Origin: Verrucomicrobiales bacterium
GTDB taxonomy: Bacteria; Verrucomicrobiota; Verrucomicrobiia; Limisphaerales; UBA11320
Assembly: GCA_003452185.1 (NCBI GenBank)
Contig: DMJJ01000101.1
Coordinates: 17,990-26,889 of the forward strand
Direction of reading: 5' to 3'
DNA length: 8,900 nt
Shown: positions 1 through 6,084 of the stretch, one piece after another
How positions within the stretch are numbered: the first letter of the stretch is position 1
Layout of the letters: every line of letters starts with the position of its first letter
Notes under the pieces: model-generated
What the model was told of the DNA's origin: nothing
The model's input: the letters and a program-made list of their open reading frames with translations, nothing else
Databases searched by the model: none
Made by a program: the position numbers and the translations under genes

Positions 1-530
1 ATGTAGCCATCCCGCGCCAGCACCCCTCCGGTCACGGTGGCGTCGTTCCAGAAAAGCTGGTTGTTATCCCGGGAGGCCGTCTCATTCCCCCAGATCATGA
101 GGTAGTTCTCGGGCACGCCCATCCCGTTTCCAAGCGAGTCGTTCCCCGGCTCCCCAAGCCGCCAGTTGGAAAACTTCCACGGTTCTCCCGTGATCCACCG
201 CCAGGTCCCCTCGGTTCCTTCATCGGTGCCCCCCAGCCAGAGGTTCTTGCCATAGAGGGCGGTCCCGAGCACCCCCTTCATATCGCTCCACTCGAGATCG
301 CTGACGATGGTGGCAAGGTGCCCTCCGCGGAGTTCGGCATCCGCCTTCGCCTCCTGCCAGGTGAAGCTCCCGGGCACGATTTCGTAACGGCCCACCCCCC
401 GCTCCCAGTCATCCGAGAGCCCGTCGTGGTCGGTGTCCTGTGCGGCCCGGAGGGGCAGGGTGGCCAGCAGCGACGCGGCCAGAAGGGGAAGCTGCCGTAC
501 CAGGGGGGACATCGTGACGCGGGGGATCAT
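1..530 (-). CDS. Secreted C-type-lectin-like domain protein with EF-hand loop (3' end outside the window)
   Basis: The 176 visible residues begin with a signal peptide (about residues 1-30, hydrophobic core LPLLAASLLATLPL, then RAA). Next is a textbook 12-residue EF-hand calcium loop, DTDHDGLSDDWE, at 32-43, and then a C-type-lectin-like domain from about residue 48. Lectin hallmarks seen are FTWQEAKADA (57-66), HLATI (71-75), LWLGG (97-101), TWRWITGEPW (109-118), GEPGN (126-130) and WND (161-163). WND is a usual calcium and sugar ligand motif; GEPGN resembles but does not equal the EPN motif of mannose-type lectins. No cysteine is visible, so the domain would lack the animal-type disulfides. 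The expected role is calcium-dependent binding of a glycan or protein at the cell surface or outside the cell; the ligand cannot be read. The start at 530 is set by AAGGAG five bases upstream. An in-frame ATG at 566 lacks such a site, and ATG 512 is also possible. The reading frame stays open past position 1. Confidence 0.85.
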   Translation of the reverse strand, partial: MIPRVTMSPLVRQLPLLAASLLATLPLRAAQDTDHDGLSDDWERGVGRYEIVPGSFTWQEAKADAELRGGHLATIVSDLEWSDMKGVLGTALYGKNLWLGGTDEGTEGTWRWITGEPWKFSNWRLGEPGNDSLGNGMGVPENYLMIWGNETASRDNNQLFWNDATVTGGVLARDGY

Positions 531-535
531 CGGCT

Positions 536-541
536 CTCCTT
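536..541 (-). promoter_or_regulatory. Ribosome binding site of the lectin-like gene
   Basis: AAGGAG on the minus strand lies five bases before the ATG at 530. It is the clearest Shine-Dalgarno sequence in the window and decides for this start over ATG 566 and ATG 512. Confidence 0.7.
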
Positions 542-641
542 GGGTTGCGGACGTACAACGGTTCATGGGCTGCGGCGACTTCACGACGGGAAGGAACAGC
601 TCGATCTTGGGGCCTCCCGGCGTGGCTTTGACGACAAGGAG

Positions 642-670
642 GGTATAGGCACCGCGACGTCGTGAATCAA
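642..670 (-). promoter_or_regulatory. Possible sigma-70-type promoter for the lectin-like gene
   Basis: On the minus strand TTGATT (670-665) and TATACC (647-642) are separated by exactly 17 bases; each matches the consensus hexamer at 4 of 6 positions. Transcription would begin near 635, giving a leader of about 105 bases before the ATG at 530. It sits in an otherwise very GC-rich gap between ffh and the lectin-like gene. The match is moderate and primary sigma consensus in this phylum is assumed, not shown. Confidence 0.35.
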
Positions 671-739
671 GGAGAATAGTCCCGCAGAATCCCGAGCCCA
701 CCCCCCCCAGCCAGCAGGCGTATCGCCTCGAACACGACC

Positions 740-771
740 CGCAGGGAAGTCCCTCCCGGGTTTGCCCTGCG
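740..771 (-). terminator. Weak hairpin downstream of ffh
   Basis: CGCAGGG and CCCTGCG (771-765 and 746-740 on the minus strand) are perfect reverse complements around an 18-base loop. The loop also contains a competing short AGGGA/TCCCT pair. It begins 13 bases after the ffh stop codon. No T-run follows, so it is not a standard intrinsic terminator; it may stabilise or process the 3' end, or be a chance pairing in GC-rich DNA. Confidence 0.25.
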
Positions 772-784
772 CCGCGGCCGGTGG

Positions 785-2134
785 CTATCGGAGGAATTGC
801 GGCGGGATCTTCTTCCCCCCGGCCCCGCCGCCGAAGAGCTTCTGGAACTTGCTGAACTTCTTCATCATCATCTGCATCTGGTTGAAGCGGTTCAGCATGT
901 TGTTGAGCTCGGAGACCTGGACGCCGCTTCCCCGGGCGATCCGCTTGCGACGGCTCGCGTTGAGGATGTTGGGCTGGCGGCGTTCCTCATAGGTCATCGC
1001 GCAGATCATCGCCTCCATGCGGGCAAACTCGTTTTCCTGCTTCGAGAGGTCCGCTCCCTTGAGCATCTGATCCCCTCCGGGGAGCATTCCAACGATCTTG
1101 TCGAGGGGGCCGAGCTTCTTGATCTGGCGAAGCTGGTCGAGGAAGTCCTCCAGGGAGAACTGCCCCTTGCGCATCTTCTCCTCGAGCTTCTTGGCATCCG
1201 CCTCGTCGACCGCCTCGGCCGCCTTCTCGACCAGGCTGACGACGTCGCCCATCCCGAGGATCCGGGAGGCCATCCGTTCGGGGTGGAACGGCTCAAAGTC
1301 CTCGAGCTTTTCCCCCATGCCGGCGAACTTGATCGGCTTCTGGGTGACCGCCTTCAGGCTCAGGGCCGCCCCGCCGCGGGCGTCGCCGTCGAGCTTGGTC
1401 AGGATCGACCCGGTGATCTGGAGCGCCTTGTCGAAATGGGTGGCGACATTGACCGCTTCCTGTCCCGTGGCGGCGTCGACCACCAGGAGGATCTCGTCCG
1501 GGCGCACCAGGTCGCGGAGCCGGACGAGCTCCTGGACCAGCGGCTCGTCAATCTGGAGACGGCCCGCGGTGTCGAAGATCAGAAGGTCGCGGCCCGTGGC
1601 GGCCGCCTGCTCACGGGCGCCGCGGGCGATCGCCAGCACATCGGTCTCCCCCCTCTGGATGAAGACGGGAACCCCGAGCTGCTGCCCGAGCTTCTCGAGC
1701 TGGTCCATGGCCGCCGGGCGGTAGACATCCGCCCCGACGAGCATCGGCTTTCGATCCTGCTTCTGGAGCCACCGTGCCAGCTTTGCGCTGGAGGTGGTCT
1801 TTCCCGACCCGTGCAGTCCGACCATCATCAGCACCCCGGGGGTGCCACGGAACTCAAGACCCGCGTTCGCCGAGCCGAGCAGGCCCACCAGCTCGTCGTG
1901 GATGATCTTGATGATCTGCTGCCCGGGATGGACGCTTTGGATGACCTCCTGCCCGAGGGACTTCTCCTTGATCCGGTCGAGGAAGTCCTTCACCACCTTG
2001 AAATTGACGTCCGCGTCCAGCAGCGCCATCCGCACCTCGCGGAGGGAATCCGAGACATTCTCCTCGGAGATCTTTCCCAGCCCGCGCAGGTTGCGAAAAA
2101 CGTTCTGCAGCTTGCCTGTCAGCGAATCAAACAT
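785..2134 (-). CDS. ffh: Signal recognition particle protein Ffh (SRP54)
   Basis: Ffh is the GTPase of the signal recognition particle. In the cytoplasm it binds 4.5S/6S RNA and the hydrophobic signals of nascent proteins, then docks with FtsY at the membrane. The 449 residues match the usual length (about 450). In order: N-domain helices (1-95); the G domain with P-loop GLHGSGKTT (106-114), DVYRPAAMDQL (136-146), DTAGR (188-192), TKLDGDARGG (246-255) and GMGE (272-275); then the methionine-rich M domain (about 300-435). The M domain has the flexible signal-binding loop around LGPLDKIVGMLPGG (341-354), the RNA-binding NASRRKRIARGSG (392-404) and the run NQMQMMMKKF (418-427). The protein is intact. 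No Shine-Dalgarno sequence precedes the ATG at 2134. The gene starts 72 bases after the stop of the enolase-superfamily gene on the same strand, so read-through is possible. The neighbourhood is unlike the common ffh-rpsP arrangement. Confidence 0.98.
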   Translation of the reverse strand: MFDSLTGKLQNVFRNLRGLGKISEENVSDSLREVRMALLDADVNFKVVKDFLDRIKEKSLGQEVIQSVHPGQQIIKIIHDELVGLLGSANAGLEFRGTPGVLMMVGLHGSGKTTSSAKLARWLQKQDRKPMLVGADVYRPAAMDQLEKLGQQLGVPVFIQRGETDVLAIARGAREQAAATGRDLLIFDTAGRLQIDEPLVQELVRLRDLVRPDEILLVVDAATGQEAVNVATHFDKALQITGSILTKLDGDARGGAALSLKAVTQKPIKFAGMGEKLEDFEPFHPERMASRILGMGDVVSLVEKAAEAVDEADAKKLEEKMRKGQFSLEDFLDQLRQIKKLGPLDKIVGMLPGGDQMLKGADLSKQENEFARMEAMICAMTYEERRQPNILNASRRKRIARGSGVQVSELNNMLNRFNQMQMMMKKFSKFQKLFGGGAGGKKIPPQFLR

Positions 2135-2193
2135 GGCCGCTACGCTAGCCCGGGTTTCCCCCGCCGTTCAACGTCAGAATCCAAGCCGGGAGC

Positions 2194-2212
2194 CCGTGAG
2201 GCCGGCTCACGG
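2194..2212 (-). terminator. Hairpin spanning the stop codon of the enolase-superfamily gene
   Basis: CCGTGAG and CTCACGG form a perfect 7-base-pair stem with a 5-base loop. The TGA stop of the upstream gene lies within the first arm. No T-run follows. It could be a weak terminator or a 3'-end stabilising element between this gene and ffh; chance is not excluded. Confidence 0.3.
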
Positions 2213-3550
2213 CCTGACCGCAGTCCCGTCCCGGCGGCGCACCGGCTCCCAGAAGCCCGGGTTCTCCGGAAGGGGAAACTTCTTTGCCGCCTCCTCGTTG
2301 AAGTCCACCCCGAACCCCGGCGCCTCGTTCACGAACATGTAGCCCCCCTTGACGGTGGGGCTCCCCGGGAACACTTCCAGCAGGGTGTCGCTCGGGTGGA
2401 ACACCTCCTGGATTCCGAAGTTGTGAATCGCCAGGTCGAGGTGGGCGTTGGCCGCATGGCCCACGGGGGAAAGATCCCCCGGGCCATGCCAGGCGGTGCG
2501 CACGTTGAACCATTCTGCCAGGGCCGCCACCTTGCGCATCACCGTGAACCCGCCGGTCTGGGAAAGGTGCACCCGAATGAAATCGATCAGCCGGTCCTTG
2601 ATCAGGGGGATCCACTCCTGCGGGGAGTTGAACAGCTCGCCCATCGCGATCGGGACCGCGGAGGCCTCCCGCAGCCGGTGGAAATAGGCGTTATCCTCGG
2701 GGGAGAGCGGGTCCTCAATGAAGAAGGGACGATACCGCTCCACCTCCTTCAGGAGCCGGATGGCATCGACGGGTTCAATCCGCTCATGGACGTCGTGGAG
2801 AAGTTCGACGTCCTCTCCGCAGCTCCCGCGGATCTTCTCGAACATGCGGGGGACCGACTTGAGGTACGGGGCGACGTCCATGTGCTGGTCCTTGGGCAGC
2901 CCGAATCCGTTGGCCCGGAACGCCGGGTTGGTCGAGAGCTGCGGGGATCCATAGGCCCCGAGCTGGATCCGCACATGGCGAAACCCCTCCGCCATGAGCT
3001 TCTGCACGCTCTCCTCCAACTCCTTCAGGTCCCTCCCCGAGGCGTGGCCGTAGCAATCGACCGCGAAGCGTGATTTGCCCCCGAGCAGCTGGTACACCGG
3101 CATCCCGGCCCGCTTGCCCTTGATGTCCCAGAGGGCCTGGTCGAGGCCGCAGAGGGCGCAGTTGAGCACCGGCCCGTTCCTCCAGTAGGAGCTCGTGTAG
3201 GCGTTCTGCCACAGGTCCTCGATGTTGTCGACGTCCCGGCCCCTGGCAAACGGGTCGAGGTAATCGTTCACGGCCGACACGACCGGCAGGGGCCGCTGGT
3301 TGAACGTCGCACATCCGAGCCCGTAGAGGCCCGGCTCGCTGGTGTCAACGCGCACCACCACGAGCCGCGTCTTCTGGGGGGCCGTGGCGATGGCGCGCAC
3401 GCGGGTGATCTTCACCGGCCCGGAGGCCTTCCCGGCCTTCGGCTCCGGGGACTCCGCCGCCTGCGCCTCCCCCCGACCCGCCGCCAGCATGCCGAAGGCT
3501 GCGCCTGCCGTGCCGAGGCCGAGATGGGTGAACCAGTGGCGACGATTCAT
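2207..3550 (-). CDS. Tat-exported enolase-superfamily protein, mannonate-dehydratase (ManD)-like
   Basis: This is a member of the mandelate racemase/muconate lactonizing part of the enolase superfamily. These magnesium enzymes abstract the proton next to a carboxylate; ManD-type members dehydrate sugar acids such as D-mannonate or D-gluconate. The start MNRRHWF (ATG at 3550) opens a twin-arginine-like signal (RR at 3-4, hydrophobic 8-23, AQA near 29-31). A TTG start at 3628 would bury this signal and is rejected. The N-terminal capping domain covers about 47-165. The barrel carries metal ligands D253 (in HDVHE), E279 (IEDP) and E305 (MGE), spaced 26 and 26 residues, and H355 (AWHGPGDLSPVG), 50 residues after E305. 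This is the spacing I recall for ManD. RIQ at 194-196 stands where racemases have KxK. The C-terminal segment NFGIQE and RRRDGT also fits. The substrate is not determinable from sequence. It lies 172 bases downstream of the cytochrome gene on the same strand. Confidence 0.88.
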   Translation of the reverse strand: MNRRHWFTHLGLGTAGAAFGMLAAGRGEAQAAESPEPKAGKASGPVKITRVRAIATAPQKTRLVVVRVDTSEPGLYGLGCATFNQRPLPVVSAVNDYLDPFARGRDVDNIEDLWQNAYTSSYWRNGPVLNCALCGLDQALWDIKGKRAGMPVYQLLGGKSRFAVDCYGHASGRDLKELEESVQKLMAEGFRHVRIQLGAYGSPQLSTNPAFRANGFGLPKDQHMDVAPYLKSVPRMFEKIRGSCGEDVELLHDVHERIEPVDAIRLLKEVERYRPFFIEDPLSPEDNAYFHRLREASAVPIAMGELFNSPQEWIPLIKDRLIDFIRVHLSQTGGFTVMRKVAALAEWFNVRTAWHGPGDLSPVGHAANAHLDLAIHNFGIQEVFHPSDTLLEVFPGSPTVKGGYMFVNEAPGFGVDFNEEAAKKFPLPENPGFWEPVRRRDGTAVRP

Positions 3551-3640
3551 GGATGAAGTGAAATGGGTTGAGGGTGGAGAGGTGTCTGGGTGCAGGGGGA
3601 GAAAAACCGAAGGCCCGTGGGAAAGCAACCCATTCCCCGC

Positions 3641-3679
3641 GTCGCCCCGGCCCCGGCAGGGCGGGCGGGCCGGGGCAAC
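3641..3679 (-). terminator. Strong GC hairpin between the cytochrome and enolase-superfamily genes
   Basis: On the minus strand GTTGCCCCGGCCC (3679-3667) pairs with GGGCCGGGGCGAC (3653-3641) over 13 positions around a 13-base loop. One pair is G-U as minus-strand RNA but a C-A mismatch on the plus strand, so RNA folding favours minus-strand transcription. It begins 44 bases after the cytochrome stop. There is no adjacent T-run; a TTTTT appears only about 35 bases further on. It may end or attenuate transcription, or protect the cytochrome message. Confidence 0.35.
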
Positions 3680-3722
3680 CGGGTCGGGAGGGTTTTGGGA
3701 GGGGGCGTTTGAGCGGGGGGCC

Positions 3723-4907
3723 TCACTTCAGCCCGGAGGGGGCCTCCACCAGATCGGTGAGCTCCTCGGGAGTCATGAGGGCCGCGAGGCCGGCGGGCAT
3801 GATCGAGAGGGCCTGCTTGGTCCGGGTGGCGATGTCGCTTTTCTTGTACGACAGGACGATTCCCCCGGGGGCCTTGATCGAGAGATCGGTCTCCGTCTCG
3901 CTCGCGATCAGGCCAAAGGCCTCGTCGCCGTTCCTGAGCGTCACCAGCCACGCCTCAAACCCGAAGGAGATCCCGGCACTCGGGTCGAGGATCGCCTCGT
4001 ACAGGGCATCCTTTCCGAGCTTCGTCCCGACCTGGGAGAGATCGGGACCGAAGTTCACTCCCTGTCCCCGGACGGCATGGCAGGTGGAGCAGGTCGCCTT
4101 TCCGGAAAAGAGGGCGGCTCCCCGGCTTGGATCCCCCTTGCGCCGGATCAACTCGGCTACCGGCGGCAGGGGCTTCCCCCCGGCAACCTCCGGGGCCGGG
4201 AAGAGCCGCGCGGCCGCGGTGCGGATCTCCGGCCACCGGACCACCGAGAGCTCCGCGCCGGCACCAAACCGCAGATCCGCGGGAAGCCGATCCTCGGTCG
4301 CCAGCTTGAGCAGGGAGCCTGCCCCCTCGGAGGTCCTGGCCAGCGCCTTCACGGCAAGCTTTCGGAGGGTGGAATCCCGTTTGAGGTCGAGCACCAGGGG
4401 GAGCAAAACGGGCACCCCGCGGGCCTCCCCCGCCGCACCGATTGCCTGGACGAGGTGGGAGGCCGCCATCGCGTTGGTGCCCGCCAGCTCACGCGTCAAC
4501 GGGGCCACCGCCCCCCCCGCGAGCAGAATTCTCATCGCCTCCGCCCCGGAGTCATCCCCCCCGCGCGCCGCCGCGACCTCCACCAGGCCCTCTCCCTGGT
4601 CGGTCAGATGAAAGTGGCGAACCAGGCTCACAAAGTCGGGGGTCCCCCGGACGCGGCCCAGGATCTTGTGCACCGTCTCATCCAGCTTCGCGTTGGCGGA
4701 GAGATCCGTGGCCTCCAGTCGGAGGAGGGCCTGCGCGGCGATGGAGGCCCGGGAGGGCTCGGGCGACGGGGTCTCCTCCCCCTTCGCCCAGGCCCCAAAC
4801 CCCAGGAGAGCCCCCAGGAGCAGGGCGACCGACCGCCGCCGCGAGCCATCCGGAACGGGGAGGGCAGGGAGGCGAGGCGCGGGGTGGATCGGCCCGGACG
4901 GGATCAT
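3723..4907 (-). CDS. Exported c-type cytochrome with HEAT-like region and a Planctomycetes/Verrucomicrobia-type heme-binding domain
   Basis: The predicted 394-residue protein has an export signal (SRRRSVALLLGALLGFGAWA, about 22-41), then an alanine- and leucine-rich helical region (about 60-240) that looks like degenerate HEAT repeats. The C-terminal heme domain (about 258-394) has CSTCH at 273-277, preceded by GDPSRGAALF and followed by GVNFGPDLSQVG and AILDPSAGISFG. IMPAGL near 369-374 supplies a likely axial methionine (M370). This pattern matches TIGR02603. Heme attachment and electron transfer would occur outside the cytoplasm; the redox partner is unknown. Many relatives carry a large N-terminal propeller before the HEAT part, which is absent here. 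The reading frame stays open upstream to 5321, but that would overlap the divergent gene and has no signal peptide at its start. ATG 4907 and ATG 4919 are both plausible, and neither has a Shine-Dalgarno site. The 3' end is followed by a strong hairpin. Confidence 0.87.
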   Translation of the reverse strand: MIPSGPIHPAPRLPALPVPDGSRRRSVALLLGALLGFGAWAKGEETPSPEPSRASIAAQALLRLEATDLSANAKLDETVHKILGRVRGTPDFVSLVRHFHLTDQGEGLVEVAAARGGDDSGAEAMRILLAGGAVAPLTRELAGTNAMAASHLVQAIGAAGEARGVPVLLPLVLDLKRDSTLRKLAVKALARTSEGAGSLLKLATEDRLPADLRFGAGAELSVVRWPEIRTAAARLFPAPEVAGGKPLPPVAELIRRKGDPSRGAALFSGKATCSTCHAVRGQGVNFGPDLSQVGTKLGKDALYEAILDPSAGISFGFEAWLVTLRNGDEAFGLIASETETDLSIKAPGGIVLSYKKSDIATRTKQALSIMPAGLAALMTPEELTDLVEAPSGLK

Positions 4908-5136
4908 GGCATGACACATATCGGCACCACAAAAGGGGGGCCGCTTTTCCGATGCAAGGGAAAGTTTTCGGGCTCTCCCAGCCTCCCGGCAAGAGGGCCG
5001 CCCAAACGGGCCCCCAGGACTTGGAGTCCCCCGGGGCGGGGGGGCACCCTCTGCCGTGCCGGCCCTCCGCGCGCCGACCCCGTCCGACACAGGACTGGCA
5101 TCCTTTGCCTCGGCGGTGTAGCTTGCCTTGGAACCC
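4908..5136. promoter_or_regulatory. Divergent intergenic region between the cytochrome and propeller-like genes
   Basis: Promoters for both flanking genes should lie here because they are transcribed away from each other. I find no convincing -35/-10 pair on either strand. The best candidates, TTGCAT followed 17 bases later by TTTTGT on the minus strand and TGGCAT with TAGCTT on the plus strand, are poor. The segment 4931-4968 contains the only A/T-rich stretches, with two competing short hairpins described under findings. Confidence 0.5.
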
Positions 5137-5976
5137 ATGCGCTCTCTCGCACTCCTCGTCGCGGGGCTTCTCTTGCCGGCGCTTGCCGGCAGGACGGCCG
5201 ACGCCGTCGCCGCGCTTCCTCCGGGCGTCTGCCAGGTCGGGACCCTCCAGCATGCCATGCTGAAGGAGAGCTCCGGGATCGCCCCCTGCCGGTTGGATAC
5301 CTCGGTTTTCTGGACCCACAACGACGGGCATCACCGCACCCTGTACGCGGTGGATCGCACCGGGCGCGATCGTGGGTCCACCCAGATCCTGGCCCCGTTC
5401 GAGGACTGGGAGGACATCGCCTCCAACCACTCGGGCCAGCTTTACCTGGCCGACACCGGCAACAACCATCTTCAGCGGACGGAGCTCCGGGTGTACGAAA
5501 TCGACGAGCCGGATCCCGGCCGGATGCCCCAGGCGGTGCGAGTCACCCGGGTCTGGCGGCTCCGCTTTCCCAAGGAGAGTTTCGACTGCGAGAGCCTCTT
5601 CGTCTGGCAGGGCCATGGCTATGTGATCTCCAAGGTGTACGACGATGCCCGGGCCACCCTCTATCGATTCCCCCTGCGGGAGGCTGCCGAGCCACTGACG
5701 CTTCATCGGGTGACCCGGCTCCGGGTCGATTCCCCTGTCACGGGGGCTGACCTTACGGCGGACGGGCGCAAGCTCGCCCTGGTAAGCCGGTCCGGGGCGG
5801 CGCTGCTCGACGTGGATGGCGACCTGAAGTCGGCCGGGGAGATCAAGCCCTTCTGGGTCAAGTTCCGGCATGAGCACATCGAGGCCTGCTGCTTCGTGCC
5901 CGAGGGGTTGCTGGCGACGGCTGAATCCCGTGAGATCTACCTCTTCTCGGCCCCGCCGTTCCGCCCGGTCCCGTGA
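5137..5976 (+). CDS. Secreted beta-propeller-like protein of unknown function
   Basis: The predicted 279-residue protein begins with a clear signal peptide (MRSLALLVAGLLLPALAG, cleavage probably near 20-26). The rest has short beta-rich repeats ending in acidic turns, as in a propeller: KESSGIA (43-49), FWTHNDG (58-64), LYAVDRTG (69-76), DWEDIA (90-95), LYLADTGNN (102-110), VYEIDEPDP (119-127), FDCESL (149-154), GADLTADGRKLALVS (203-217), HIEACCF (247-253) and LLATAES (258-264). The combination of SSGxA, WTHND, DWEDIA and ADTGNN recurs in secreted bacterial proteins annotated as hypothetical or esterase/phytase-like propellers; the conserved acidic residues might bind a metal, which is inference. 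Five cysteines occur. I chose ATG 5137, since the TTG at 5128 adds only three residues. No strong Shine-Dalgarno site is seen. The gene points the same way as the large cytochrome, 108 bases upstream of it. I cannot assign a function. Confidence 0.7.
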   Translation: MRSLALLVAGLLLPALAGRTADAVAALPPGVCQVGTLQHAMLKESSGIAPCRLDTSVFWTHNDGHHRTLYAVDRTGRDRGSTQILAPFEDWEDIASNHSGQLYLADTGNNHLQRTELRVYEIDEPDPGRMPQAVRVTRVWRLRFPKESFDCESLFVWQGHGYVISKVYDDARATLYRFPLREAAEPLTLHRVTRLRVDSPVTGADLTADGRKLALVSRSGAALLDVDGDLKSAGEIKPFWVKFRHEHIEACCFVPEGLLATAESREIYLFSAPPFRPVP

Positions 5977-6022
5977 GCGGACCCCCTCGGCGGCCGGTTT
6001 CTCCCACATCATCATCTTTGGG

Positions 6023-6051
6023 TGGGCATTTCCTCCAAAGCCCGCTATATC
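6023..6051 (+). promoter_or_regulatory. Possible promoter of the large PSCyt cytochrome gene
   Basis: TGGGCA (6023-6028) and TATATC (6046-6051) are 17 bases apart and each matches the sigma-70 consensus at 4 of 6 positions. They lie in the least GC-rich stretch between the two plus-strand genes. The start of transcription would be near 6058, giving a leader of about 27 bases that includes the ribosome binding site at 6073. Confidence 0.4.
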
Positions 6052-6072
6052 CTTTCGAGCACCAGCGGCATC

Positions 6073-6077
6073 AAAGG
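6073..6077 (+). promoter_or_regulatory. Ribosome binding site favouring the GTG start at 6085
   Basis: AAAGG lies 7 bases before the in-frame GTG at 6085 but 16 bases before the ATG at 6094. The spacing therefore favours GTG 6085; the two starts differ by only three residues. Confidence 0.45.
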
Positions 6078-6084
6078 CAGAGAT

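Noticed and set aside
701..708. Run of eight C in the gap downstream of ffh (a similar run lies near 4511-4518 inside the cytochrome gene) as a possible phase-variation tract.
   Set aside because: The first is not in a coding frame and the second sits in an intact reading frame. Short C-runs are expected at this GC content.
531..784. In-frame open extension upstream of the lectin-like gene, including ATG 566.
   Set aside because: A good ribosome binding site and signal peptide mark ATG 530. The upstream frame has no comparable site and is open because of base composition.
797..3073. Long open frame on the plus strand (758 codons) opposite ffh and the enolase-superfamily gene.
   Set aside because: It is antisense to two recognisable genes, has a composition rich in leucine, arginine and glutamate without domains, and is explained by high GC at third positions removing stop codons.
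5096..5108. Sigma-54-like TGGCAT...TTGC upstream of the propeller-like gene.
   Set aside because: The spacing between the GG and GC elements is two bases too short for a sigma-54 promoter.
4908..5321. N-terminal extension of the cytochrome reading frame up to 5321.
   Set aside because: It would overlap the start of the divergent gene, lacks a signal peptide at its start, and reads as low-complexity translation. The export signal lies just after ATG 4907.
3342..5750. Long open frame on the plus strand (802 codons) across the cytochrome gene, the divergent gap and the propeller-like gene.
   Set aside because: It crosses recognisable genes in other frames, is rich in glycine, proline and arginine, and shows no motif.
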